Origin: Cupriavidus pauculus
GTDB lineage: Bacteria > Pseudomonadota > Gammaproteobacteria > Burkholderiales > Burkholderiaceae
Direction: 5' to 3'
DNA: 64,000 nt
Assembly: GCF_022179805.1 (NCBI RefSeq)
Contig: NZ_BPUO01000003.1
Coordinates: 62,001 to 126,000 of the forward strand
The translations under genes were made by a program, and so were the position numbers. The notes beneath the pieces are model-generated. The model saw only the letters and a program-made list of their open reading frames with translations, did not search any database and was not told the DNA's origin. Numbering within the stretch: position 1 is the first letter of the stretch; every line of letters starts with the position of its first letter. This document shows positions 8,838 through 16,939 of this stretch, in pieces.

Positions 8838-10169
8838 CTAGTGCGCCTCGGGCAACGGCGCCGGACCCTCATAGGCGCGATGTGTACGGAATGTCCACAG
8901 AAAGAGCACAGCCGCCAAGATGAGTGCAGAACTCAGGAGGTACAGGCTGACAATGAAGCCACCCGTAGCGGCCTTGATCGCGCCGACGGCCGCAGGCGCG
9001 ACGATGCCCGCAGTCGCGGCCACCGTACTGATCAATGCAATGCCTCCGGCTGCACTGCGCCCACTCAGGACAGTGCTCGGCATCGCCCACACAACGACGT
9101 AGGCCAGCGATGTGCCTGCGGAGCTGAGTGCGAGGCAAAGAATGGCGGCGCCGGGACTGGCAGGGAACAGCGTCGTCAACATGAGGCCCGTGGCGGCAAC
9201 GACTGCAGCCACCGCGAAATGCCACTTGCGCTCCCCTGTCCGATCCGAATGACGGCCCAGCACGATGGCGGAAGTCACCCCCGCGAGTGCCGGGATCGCG
9301 GAGTAGAGACCCGCCTGCATGATCGTAAGGCCCATGCCTTTCAGTATGGTTGGCTTCCAGAAGGCAAGCGCATAGATGCCTAGCAGTACGAGAAAGGCCA
9401 CGATTCCAAGCGCCCACACCCGCCCATCCTTGATGACGTCTCGCAACCCTGCGCCATGTCCGGCGGTAGCGGCAGTTCCCGCGCCAATCAACTCACCAAT
9501 ACGCGCCTTTTCCTGGACGCTCAGCCAAGGCGCGTCCACGGGACGGTTTGGCAGGATCAGGAATGCCGCGACACCCAGGGCGATGCAGGGTATCCCTTCG
9601 AGGATATAGAGCCATTGCCAGCCATGCAGGCCGGACGTGCCGTCCATGTACGTCATGATCGCGCCTGCCGTCGGCCCCGCCACAATCGGCGCGACGCTGA
9701 AGGACATGAAGAAGATTGCCGTCACCTGCGCCAGGCGCTGCTGGGGAAACCAGAGCGTCAGGTAGTAGAGCACGCCGGGAGCGAAACCTGCTTCGAAGAC
9801 GCCGACGAGAAAGCGCAGGAGATAAAACTGCGTCGGGGTACGCACGAACACCATCGCCGCCGAAGCCATTCCCCAAAGACACAGTATGCGCAATAGCGTG
9901 CCGCGCACGCCAATTCGCGCCATGAGCATGTTGCTCGGCACCTCGAAGAGTGCGTATCCGACGAAGAAGACGCTCGCACCCAACCCGAAGACCGCATCGC
10001 TGAACTGCAGGATTTCCTTCATCTGCAACTGGGCGTATCCCACGTTGGTTCGGTCCAGATAGTTGAAGACGTAGCAGACGCACAGGATCGGCATAAGACG
10101 CCACATGATCTTCCTGAACATCTTGTCGTCCGTGCTCGCTGATTGCGGGAGCCTTTCAGGGCTTTGCAT
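8838..10169 (-). CDS. MFS transporter, anion:cation symporter (ACS) family
   Basis: 443 residues with twelve predicted membrane segments. The ACS-type opening (RLMPILCVCYVFNYLDRTNV) and the GVFEAGFAPGVLYYLTLWFP segment after helix 4 are typical of carriers for tartrate, 4-hydroxyphenylacetate, phthalate and similar organic anions. GGAGACATACG precedes the ATG at 10169. The gene converges on the serine dehydratase and is divergent from the cupin gene at 10436, so it could serve either cluster. Substrate cannot be read from the sequence. Confidence 0.85.
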   Translation of the reverse strand: MQSPERLPQSASTDDKMFRKIMWRLMPILCVCYVFNYLDRTNVGYAQLQMKEILQFSDAVFGLGASVFFVGYALFEVPSNMLMARIGVRGTLLRILCLWGMASAAMVFVRTPTQFYLLRFLVGVFEAGFAPGVLYYLTLWFPQQRLAQVTAIFFMSFSVAPIVAGPTAGAIMTYMDGTSGLHGWQWLYILEGIPCIALGVAAFLILPNRPVDAPWLSVQEKARIGELIGAGTAATAGHGAGLRDVIKDGRVWALGIVAFLVLLGIYALAFWKPTILKGMGLTIMQAGLYSAIPALAGVTSAIVLGRHSDRTGERKWHFAVAAVVAATGLMLTTLFPASPGAAILCLALSSAGTSLAYVVVWAMPSTVLSGRSAAGGIALISTVAATAGIVAPAAVGAIKAATGGFIVSLYLLSSALILAAVLFLWTFRTHRAYEGPAPLPEAH

Positions 10170-10435
10170 CGTATGTCTCCGTTCTTCCGTGAGCCGCTTT
10201 TTGTTCCTGGGCCCGTGCGCCGATTATCGACATTCGGAAGAATCTGGACTGTCGCCTTTTGGCGCTTCGGCGTGAGGGATTTCCCCCTGTCGTTCGCTAC
10301 GAGCTCTTGCATCGACGTTCGCGCCCGGGAAAGTACTGACGCGGAACTGCCAAGGGGCGACAGATTTCTGCGGGGCACGTCACCATAATCCGCTCACAGA
10401 AGAATCATCGACACCGCGCAGGAGACACGACACAC

Positions 10436-10942
10436 ATGGCACTTCCCGAAGTCACAACGCATCAGGACCGCTTGCTGACGGTCAACATCAACGTGGAACC
10501 CGCACTCCCGACCGAGAGCGAAGGCGTGACCATCACGCCGTTGTTTCTGGATCGGGAGCAAAGTATCTGGGTGCTCTACGGGCGCTTTGCACCCGGCACC
10601 CAGCTCCCCGCGCATTTTCATACGGGCACCGTGCACTTCTTCACGACCAAGGGTGCCTGGAACTATCTGGAGTATCCCGACGATCCGCAGACAGCAGGCA
10701 GCTATCTGTACGAGCCCGGTGGCTCGATCCATACGTTCGCCGTGCCGTCGAACGCCACGGAAGCGGCGGAAGGCTTCATGGTGGTCCATGGCGCCAATAT
10801 CAACTTCGTGGGCGGCGAGTACCAGAGCATCATGGATGCGGGTGCCATCGAGGAGTCCATCCTGAATGCGGTGCGCGCCGGCATGATTGGCATGCCGTCA
10901 TATATCCGCCCCAAGGGTGGTGCGAAGTTCTCGAGTGATTGA
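10436..10942 (+). CDS. Cupin dioxygenase, 2,4'-dihydroxyacetophenone dioxygenase-like
   Basis: 168 residues, a single cupin domain. The metal site is visible as HFHTGTVHFFTTKG near residues 60-73 (three histidines) and a distal histidine in GGSIHTFAVP. The family cleaves the C-C bond of hydroxylated acetophenones or diketones with non-heme iron; the exact substrate here is unproven. A CAGGAGACACG leader precedes the ATG. It is closely similar along its length to the second cupin at 15976-16482, with the same motifs and nearly the same N- and C-terminal sequences. It converges on the Crp/Fnr gene with only 14 bp between stops. Confidence 0.72.
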   Translation: MALPEVTTHQDRLLTVNINVEPALPTESEGVTITPLFLDREQSIWVLYGRFAPGTQLPAHFHTGTVHFFTTKGAWNYLEYPDDPQTAGSYLYEPGGSIHTFAVPSNATEAAEGFMVVHGANINFVGGEYQSIMDAGAIEESILNAVRAGMIGMPSYIRPKGGAKFSSD

Positions 10943-10956
10943 CACTTAGCGGACTG

Positions 10957-11613
10957 CTAGGCCAAGGCGCGCAGTGCGTCCTGGTCCAGCAATGTCACGG
11001 TGCCGTATTCCAGGCGCAGAATCGCCTTGGCTTCCCATTCCTTGAGCTGACGGTTGACGCTTTGACGCGACACGCCAAGCATGTGGCTCAGTTCCTCCTG
11101 CGAAATCCGCAGCGATACTGGCTCACTGTGGCGCAGCGTCTGCCCGTGGATTGCCGTTGCCGCGATCAGCCGCCTTGCCAGCCGAACCGGCAGAGACAGC
11201 AGTATGGTCTCGTCGATCCAGTCGAGTGCAAACCGAAGACGCTGGCTGACCAGCCGTGTCAGCTCCAGCAGGAATTCGGGCCGGTCTGCAACAAGCCGAT
11301 GGAACACTGCGGCCGTCACCACAAGTACATCGGTCGTCTCGGTGGCCCGCGTGTCATAGGGATGTGGCGCCCCGGAGAACAGCGATACCTCGCCGAACCA
11401 TTGGCCAGCCTCATACATGCCAATGACGGCCTCCCGGCCATTGGGACCAGAAACACTCACACGGAGCCGTCCCTGCTCGATGCAGTAGAAGGCGTCCGGC
11501 GGGGATCCATGCGCGAACAGGATGTCCCCTCGGTGGATCCGCCGTTCTCCGGCCATTGAACGCAGTTCGGCATCAAAGCCTGGTGACAGGGCGCCCCATT
11601 GGTTTGACGTCAC
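10957..11613 (-). CDS. Crp/Fnr-family transcriptional regulator
   Basis: 218 residues from the GTG at 11613, which has GGGAGGAG upstream; in-frame ATG codons at 11664 and 11727 are possible but have poorer support. N-terminal cyclic-nucleotide-binding-like domain (GDILFAHGSPPDAFYCIEQGRL, then WFGEVSLFSG), a long dimerisation helix and a C-terminal winged helix (SQEELSHMLGVSRQSVNRQL). No Fnr-type N-terminal cysteine cluster is seen, so it is Crp-like. It is divergent from the LacI gene at 11834 and one LacI-type operator lies just upstream of its start. Confidence 0.85.
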   Translation of the reverse strand: MTSNQWGALSPGFDAELRSMAGERRIHRGDILFAHGSPPDAFYCIEQGRLRVSVSGPNGREAVIGMYEAGQWFGEVSLFSGAPHPYDTRATETTDVLVVTAAVFHRLVADRPEFLLELTRLVSQRLRFALDWIDETILLSLPVRLARRLIAATAIHGQTLRHSEPVSLRISQEELSHMLGVSRQSVNRQLKEWEAKAILRLEYGTVTLLDQDALRALA

Positions 11614-11674
11614 GTCGTGGTCTCCTCCCAAAAGCGCCGCCCGGCTGGTGCAGGCGGCAACCATATCCGTGGAT

Positions 11675-11692
11675 TCTAAAAACGTTATTAGT
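11675..11692. promoter_or_regulatory. LacI-type operator 1
   Basis: TCTAAAAACGTTATTAGT, an imperfect 18-bp palindrome with the central CG typical of LacI-family sites, between the Crp/Fnr gene and the LacI gene. It matches the site at 13454-13471 (shared core CTAAwAACGwTATTAG). Probable autoregulatory site. Confidence 0.6.
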
Positions 11693-11833
11693 ATTGTGCA
11701 ACCAGACTGTACCGCATTAGCTGGCAAAAAGTGGCTAAAGGGACGCTAAAACGGCGCAGTGAGTTGCGATTCGAAAGTCGGCATCGCGGGCTGGCTTACA
11801 ATGGGCGCCCTTCCACGGCCCTGCCAACCCAAC

Positions 11834-12871
11834 ATGCCCGCCGAGAAAAAGCGAATCACAGTGCTCGACGTCGCCCGTCACGCGGGCGTGTCGCAGGGCA
11901 CCGTCTCACGGGTCATTACAGGCAAGAACTGGGTATCCGAAGAATCTCGCCAACTGGTGGAGGCGGCGGTCCGCGAACTCGGCTATGTGCCGAATCCAAT
12001 GGCGCAAGGCCTGAAGAGTCAGCGTTCGAACACGGTCGCTGCACTGGTCTCCGATATTTCCAATCCGCTGCACGGTGTATTCCTGGCCGCAGCCGAAGAG
12101 GTACTCGACGAAGCGGGCTACCTGCTTTTCGTATCCAGCACGCACAGCCAACCCGAGCGCGAGGTCGCGCTGCTGAACGCCTATGGCTCGGGACGGGTCG
12201 ATGGCCTGATCGTCGCGCATGCCGATGAAAGCAACAAGCAGGTCGCGCAAGTCCTGAAGGCTACCAAGTTGCCGATTGTCTTTCATGACCGGGAGAGCCA
12301 TGGCATGGGGGACGCCGTCATCGTCGATCATATGAGTGGTGCCCTGGAGGCCACGCGCTATCTGATCGGCCTTGGCCACAAGCGTATTGCCGTGCTGACG
12401 CCCGCATCGAAGATCCGCCCAGGCCGCGAGCGGCTGCGCGGTTATGAAATGGCGCTGAAGGAAGCCGGCATTCCGCTGGATCCCATGCTGATTGCGGAAC
12501 TGGATGCCTCCAGCCAGGAAGCCTACAGCCAGACGCGCGCGCTACTGGAACACAAGCACCGTCCTACCGCCGTCATTTGCCTGGGAACAGGCATGCTGGC
12601 AGGTGTGCTTTCCGGCATCGCGTCTTCGGGACTCAAGGTACCCGAGGACATTTCCATCATCGGTATCGGTGACACGGATCTTGCACGGCTTCACACCCCG
12701 CCCATTACTTCCCTCAAATGGGATATTGGCGAGTGCGGCAGGGTTGCCGCGCGCATGCTGCTGGCCCGCCTTCGTGGCGATGCCAAATCCGGTCTGCAAG
12801 CGGAGACGACACGGGTACCGGTGGAACTGATGATCCGGCACTCCTGCGCGCCTCCGCGCGCCCGCTACTAG
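11834..12871 (+). CDS. LacI-family transcriptional repressor
   Basis: 345 residues from the ATG at 11834. The DNA-binding domain is canonical: ITVLDVARHAGVSQGTVSRV near residues 8-27, with the hinge helix NPMAQGLKSQRSNTVAALV near 50-68. The C-terminal periplasmic-binding-like domain contains DGLIVAHAD, GHKRIAVLTP, and IIGIGDTDLARLHTPPITS. The two LacI-type palindromes flanking this gene's cluster are its likely operators. The stop codon overlaps, tail to tail, that of the carboxymuconolactone-decarboxylase-like gene. Effector unknown, perhaps an intermediate of the adjoining pathway. Confidence 0.9.
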   Translation: MPAEKKRITVLDVARHAGVSQGTVSRVITGKNWVSEESRQLVEAAVRELGYVPNPMAQGLKSQRSNTVAALVSDISNPLHGVFLAAAEEVLDEAGYLLFVSSTHSQPEREVALLNAYGSGRVDGLIVAHADESNKQVAQVLKATKLPIVFHDRESHGMGDAVIVDHMSGALEATRYLIGLGHKRIAVLTPASKIRPGRERLRGYEMALKEAGIPLDPMLIAELDASSQEAYSQTRALLEHKHRPTAVICLGTGMLAGVLSGIASSGLKVPEDISIIGIGDTDLARLHTPPITSLKWDIGECGRVAARMLLARLRGDAKSGLQAETTRVPVELMIRHSCAPPRARY

Positions 12872-13371
12872 CTCTCGATGGCGATCTCGAACGTGCGCAG
12901 GTAGTTGCACACGAGCTGGTAGAAGCCTACGGTCATGACAATATCCATGAGTCCCTTGTAGCCAAACCTGGCTACAGCAGCCTCGCGCTCTCCTCCGACC
13001 AGTTCGTGATTGTTCACGATACTGTCCGTCCAGGTGATGAGCGCTCGCTCGTCGTCCGTCAGCCCTTCCGCATCGGCGCCCACTCTGGCGCCATTGATCC
13101 CCGACTCCGACAAGCCGGCATCGCGAGCCAGGCGCTCGTGGTGGAACAGTTCGTACGGGGCGTCATACAGATTTCCAACTCGCAAGATCACCAGTTCGCG
13201 CAGCGGACCCGGCATCGTATTGCCGCGGACGATGCCTTCGGCGAGACCGAAATAGCCAGGTGCCATGTTCGGCGAATGGAACAGCATCTTGAAGACGTTG
13301 AGGGGCTTTCGCTCCAGCAACGCTTGCCACTCCTGAGCAACACCCGTCGTGTCAGGGTACGGAATCGTCAT
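12868..13371 (-). CDS. Carboxymuconolactone decarboxylase (CMD) family protein
   Basis: 167 residues from the ATG at 13371. All-alpha CMD fold with PGPLRELVILRVG near residue 55 and YELFHHERLARDAG near 75; the CxxC pair of AhpD peroxidase relatives is absent, so it groups with the decarboxylase/lactonase-like members. It is divergent from the Bug/SDR/VOC/cupin operon and a LacI-type operator lies between them, which suggests a shared inducer and pathway. Exact chemistry not deducible. Confidence 0.78.
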   Translation of the reverse strand: MTIPYPDTTGVAQEWQALLERKPLNVFKMLFHSPNMAPGYFGLAEGIVRGNTMPGPLRELVILRVGNLYDAPYELFHHERLARDAGLSESGINGARVGADAEGLTDDERALITWTDSIVNNHELVGGEREAAVARFGYKGLMDIVMTVGFYQLVCNYLRTFEIAIES

Positions 13372-13453
13372 TTTTTCTCCTCGATATTCGGTGTGAATGA
13401 GTGACCAGACGCCCAAGAAGTCTGCTTGCCCATGCAGATCCCTCTTGAAAACG

Positions 13454-13471
13454 ACTAATAACGATATTAGT
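13454..13471. promoter_or_regulatory. LacI-type operator 2
   Basis: ACTAATAACGATATTAGT, 16 of 18 positions symmetric, central CG. It sits 82 bp before the CMD start and 76 bp before the Bug start, so one repressor dimer could block both divergent promoters. Matches the site at 11675-11692. Confidence 0.68.
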
Positions 13472-13547
13472 ATGGATGCCATGCCGCTGGCTAGTGGTCA
13501 TCCACCGCACAGCGCACCAGACCAAAAAATTATCTGGAGACAGCCTC

Positions 13548-14531
13548 ATGATGAATCGCCGCAGGTTTCTGGCCACGCTCGCCGTTGCCGGAGCTTCCCC
13601 CTTTCCCACCCTTGCCAATGCAGCCAATGACGCCTTTCCCACCAAGCCGGTCACGCTCGTCGTGCCGAATCCTCCCGGTGGTGCTTCGGACGTGATGGCC
13701 CGCCTCATTGGTACCGGCCTGTCCCAGATGTGGGGACAACCGGTTGTTGTGGAGAATCGAGCCGGCGCTGGCGGCAGCATTGGGGCCGAATACGTTGCAC
13801 GGTCTGCCGGCGACGGCTACACGCTGCTGATGGGCGGCATCGCATCACATGCGATCAACCCCGCCCTCTACAAGAACATCAAGTACGACCCGCTTCGCGA
13901 TTTCACTGCGTTGACCCTGGTGGGAACGCTGGCCAACGTGCTGCTCGCCCACCCGAGCTTCCCTGCCGACAACGTCAGGCAGATGATCGAGCTCGTGCGC
14001 GCGAATCCCAACAAGTACTCCTACGCTTCAGTGGGCAACGGCACGTCTCCGCACCTTTCGGGAGAACTCTTCTGCGAGATGACCGGATTGAAGATGGTCC
14101 ACGTGCCGTACAAAGGTAGTGCGGCAGCGCTGAATGATCTGCTTGCCGGACAGATCCAGCTCGGATTCGACAACCTTTCGGCGGGAATTCCCTTCATCAA
14201 GGACAAGAAGCTGAAGGCGCTTGCCGTTACCACCAAGACTCGATCGCCATTGCTACCGTCGGTGCCGACCATCGCCGAGTCCGGCGTACCGGGCTATGAC
14301 CTGACCTCCTGGGCTGGCCTCTTCGCGCCCGCCCGTCTTCCCGCAGCCGTTGCGCAGAAGATCAGCACTGATGTGGCGACCATCCTTCGCAAGCCGGATG
14401 TGGCAGAGAAGCTGCTCACGCTCGGTGTGACCGCTGCGCCGAACACACCCACCGAATTCGCAGCCTTCCTGACGAGCGAAGTGAACAAGTACCGGTCGCT
14501 GTCGCAGAAAGCCAACCTTCACATCGGATAA
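13548..14531 (+). CDS. Bug-family periplasmic solute receptor
   Basis: 327 residues from the first of two adjacent ATGs (13548, 13551), with GGAGAC upstream. The N-terminus carries a twin-arginine-like stretch (NRRRFLATLAVAGA) and a cleavage region at ANAAND. Family landmarks are FPTKPVTLVVPNPPGGASD, VVVENRAGAGG and DGYTLLMGG. First gene of a tight operon; the SDR gene begins four bases after its stop. Likely captures the compound degraded by the SDR, VOC and cupin enzymes encoded downstream. Confidence 0.88.
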   Translation: MMNRRRFLATLAVAGASPFPTLANAANDAFPTKPVTLVVPNPPGGASDVMARLIGTGLSQMWGQPVVVENRAGAGGSIGAEYVARSAGDGYTLLMGGIASHAINPALYKNIKYDPLRDFTALTLVGTLANVLLAHPSFPADNVRQMIELVRANPNKYSYASVGNGTSPHLSGELFCEMTGLKMVHVPYKGSAAALNDLLAGQIQLGFDNLSAGIPFIKDKKLKALAVTTKTRSPLLPSVPTIAESGVPGYDLTSWAGLFAPARLPAAVAQKISTDVATILRKPDVAEKLLTLGVTAAPNTPTEFAAFLTSEVNKYRSLSQKANLHIG

Positions 14532-14535
14532 CGCC

Positions 14536-15312
14536 ATGCAACGCAATCTAGAAGGTCGTATCGCGGTGGTGATCGGTGGCGGCAATCCGCCGCAAGGACT
14601 GAGCAATGGCGGCGCGGCCGCGCAATGCTATGCCAGGGAAGGTGCCACGGTGGTCTGCGTGGACATGGACGTGGCCGCCGCCCAACGCACGGTGGACAGC
14701 ATCGTGGAGGCAGGCGGCAAGGCCGTGGCCGCGCAAGCGAACGCCGCCAGGCAGGAAGACATCATCGCGCTCAGGAACCAGACCGTGGAGAGGTACGGCC
14801 GCGTCGACATCCTTCATAACAACGTGGGCACCGAGCATGTCTGCGAGCTGGAGGACATCACCGAGGAAGCCTGGGACCGCATCCACGACATCAATCTAAA
14901 GAGTGTCCTGTTCGCGTGCCAGCAGTTCATTCCATTGATGGTCAAGCAAGGCGGCGGCTCCGTCGTCAACATTTCGTCGACCGCGAGCATCCGCCCCAGC
15001 CCCACCACGTTCTATCTCTCGTACAACACTTCGAAGGCCGCGGTGAATCACATGACCCGCGTCCTAGCCCGACGCTACGCCAAGGATCAGGTACGCGTGA
15101 ACGTCATCCTGCCGGGGATGATTCGCACGGCGCACGCGACAAAGCTCTATGCGGACCCCGTTCAAGCAAACATCGAACGCGATGCGCGCTGCCCGATGGG
15201 ACGCCAGGGTACGCCCGAGGATATCGGCAATGCCGCAGCGTTTCTCGCGAGCGACGACGCCAGGTACATCACCGGCATCGAGCTTCGGGTCGACGGCGCC
15301 CTCTCCCTCTAA
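14536..15312 (+). CDS. Short-chain dehydrogenase/reductase (SDR)
   Basis: 258 residues, classical SDR length. Catalytic YxxxK is in SYNTSKAAVNH near residue 160, preceded by the serine in VVNISSTAS. HNNVGTEH replaces the usual NNAG. The glycine-rich cofactor loop is atypical: GGGNPPQGLSNGGAA in place of TGxxxGIG, with extra residues between the glycines. C-terminus ITGIELRVDGALSL is typical. It is translationally close to the Bug gene (4 bp) and followed by the VOC and cupin genes. Presumably oxidises or reduces a hydroxyl/keto group of the imported substrate. Confidence 0.85.
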   Translation: MQRNLEGRIAVVIGGGNPPQGLSNGGAAAQCYAREGATVVCVDMDVAAAQRTVDSIVEAGGKAVAAQANAARQEDIIALRNQTVERYGRVDILHNNVGTEHVCELEDITEEAWDRIHDINLKSVLFACQQFIPLMVKQGGGSVVNISSTASIRPSPTTFYLSYNTSKAAVNHMTRVLARRYAKDQVRVNVILPGMIRTAHATKLYADPVQANIERDARCPMGRQGTPEDIGNAAAFLASDDARYITGIELRVDGALSL

Positions 15313-15411
15313 GCCCTTGCAAATAGCTTCCAACCGCGCGGACCAGCCGTGCGGCAGGGCTTCATTCGCCTTCGCTTCACCCATTCAATCATCTGTTCGG
15401 AGTGCATACAC

Positions 15412-15942
15412 ATGAGCAAAATCTACGGCGGGATTCACCAGATCGGCTACATCGTCAAGGACATCGAGAAGGCCATGGAACACTGGTCGCGCGTACTCGG
15501 CGTTGGCCCCTGGTTCTACCGCGAAGACGCCACGCCGTCGGTCTTCACCTACTACGGCAAGGACTCCACGCCGCCGAAGATCTCGATTGCGGTGGCCAAT
15601 TCCGACTACATCCAGCTTGAGTTGATCCAGCAGCACGACGACGCGCCGTCGCTGTATCGGGACTCTCTCAAGACAGCAGGCGGCGACTGCATGCAGCACG
15701 TGGCGTTCTGGACAGAGGACCACTACGACGAGCTTCGCGCACAGTTGATCGAAGCCGGCTACGTGGAAGGTCACGCGGGCCAGATGGGTCAACGCGGCCG
15801 TTTCACCTACCTGGTCCACAAGGACCTGCCGAGCTGCGTCATCGAGATCTCCGAAACGCGTGGCGGCAAGGGCGAGTACTTCAAGAAAGTTGCCGAGGCC
15901 GCGCGGGAGTGGGACGGGAAGGAAGGAATCATCCGCGTTTAA
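15412..15942 (+). CDS. VOC-superfamily (glyoxalase/dioxygenase) protein
   Basis: 176 residues from the ATG at 15412; the upstream open frame to 15349 has no family sequence. Two beta-alpha-beta-beta-beta units are suggested by HQIGYIVKDIEKAMEHWSRVLGVGPW at the start and QHVAFWTEDHYDELRAQL in the second half. Candidate metal ligands are the histidines of HQIGY and QHVAFW and the glutamate in CVIEISE. Related proteins act as lyases, epimerases or dioxygenases in ketone and aromatic catabolism. It lies between the SDR and cupin genes in the LacI-controlled operon. Confidence 0.75.
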   Translation: MSKIYGGIHQIGYIVKDIEKAMEHWSRVLGVGPWFYREDATPSVFTYYGKDSTPPKISIAVANSDYIQLELIQQHDDAPSLYRDSLKTAGGDCMQHVAFWTEDHYDELRAQLIEAGYVEGHAGQMGQRGRFTYLVHKDLPSCVIEISETRGGKGEYFKKVAEAAREWDGKEGIIRV

Positions 15943-15975
15943 ACATCAACCAGCAGTCTCTGTTCCGGAATCAGC

Positions 15976-16482
15976 ATGTCCCTACCAAAAGTCGTTACCC
16001 ATCAAGACCGTCTCCTCTCCGTCAACATCCACGACGTCCCCGAATTCCCGGGATCGGAAGCGGGCTCGACGATCACCCCCCTGTTCCTGGACCGTGAAAA
16101 CGGTATCTGGGTGCTCTACGGCAAGTTCGAGCCAGGCACCCAACTGCCACCACACTTTCACACCGGCACCGTTCACTTCTTCACGACCAAGGGCCAGTGG
16201 AACTATGTGGAGTATCCCGAGGATCCACAAACTGCAGGCAGCTACCTGTACGAGCCCGGCGGTTCCGTGCATACGTTTTCCGTTCCCGCGGATGCCAAGG
16301 AGGCGGCGGAGGGCTTCATGGTGGTCTACGGAGCCAACGTGATTTTCAAGGACGGGGAATTCGACAGCGTTCGCGATGCGGGTGCCATCGAGGCTGGCAT
16401 CCTCGCCGCAGCGCAGCGGGCCGGCATGCCTGTTCCCAAGTACATCCGCCCGGCAGGCGGCGCACGGTTTTCGAACGAGTAG
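15976..16482 (+). CDS. Cupin dioxygenase, 2,4'-dihydroxyacetophenone dioxygenase-like (paralogue)
   Basis: 168 residues. Same length and architecture as the protein at 10436-10942, with HFHTGTVHFFTTKG and GGSVHTFSVP as the iron-binding cupin motifs and a shared YIRP(A/K)GGA(R/K)FS C-terminus. It ends the Bug-SDR-VOC-cupin operon, 34 bp after the VOC stop, and is followed by a strong hairpin. Having two copies 5 kb apart in separately controlled units suggests a related substrate pair or a duplication. Cleavage of a hydroxyacetophenone-like side chain is inferred from the family. Confidence 0.72.
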   Translation: MSLPKVVTHQDRLLSVNIHDVPEFPGSEAGSTITPLFLDRENGIWVLYGKFEPGTQLPPHFHTGTVHFFTTKGQWNYVEYPEDPQTAGSYLYEPGGSVHTFSVPADAKEAAEGFMVVYGANVIFKDGEFDSVRDAGAIEAGILAAAQRAGMPVPKYIRPAGGARFSNE

Positions 16483-16503
16483 AACGTTCGATTCGCCATT
16501 CAC

Positions 16504-16527
16504 GCATGCTGCCGCCGTGCAGCATGC
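16504..16527 (+). terminator. Hairpin after the LacI-controlled operon
   Basis: GCATGCTGC (16504-16512) pairs perfectly with GCAGCATGC (16519-16527) around a six-base loop, 22 bp after the cupin stop. There is no T-tract, so termination is probable but not certain. Confidence 0.5.
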
Positions 16528-16939
16528 AATACGTCGTACCGCCACTCGCAACGGAGCAGTTCACAATGGAAGGCAAGAACCTGGATGAAGTCCGCAGACT
16601 CGGGCAATCGGATCTAGCCTCGGCGCCTATCGCGCTGGGGTGAAAGATGTGCGGATGCCTGCGGGAATACCGAACGCCGCGAAGCTGGCCTCGCTTTTCA
16701 CTTGGTATTTATTTTCGGAAGAGCCGGACATCCTCCCAGGACACACATTTTCTGCCGCACCCGACGCACCAAAGTACATAGTCGAAGAAGCGACGCCAAT
16801 TGCGTATCAGTCTGGCTCGCTATTCACAAACGAGTTTGGCACTTGGCAGCTCGTCCCGACGGCGACGCATCAATAGCGAGCGACCGCCATGGCAGGGCTT
16901 CCCGGGTAACAGCCGCCAGGACCCGCCCTCCCGCACCTC
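16528..16939. other. Intergenic stretch without a supportable gene
   Basis: About 410 bp between the operon hairpin and the stop of the SDR gene. A 78-codon plus-strand frame (16640-16876) has no ribosome-binding site of note and no family I recognise. I see nothing else. Confidence 0.4.

Noticed and set aside
16640-16876. 78-codon frame in the gap after the cupin operon
   Set aside because: No recognisable family, no clear leader; may be chance. Left as part of the intergenic entry.
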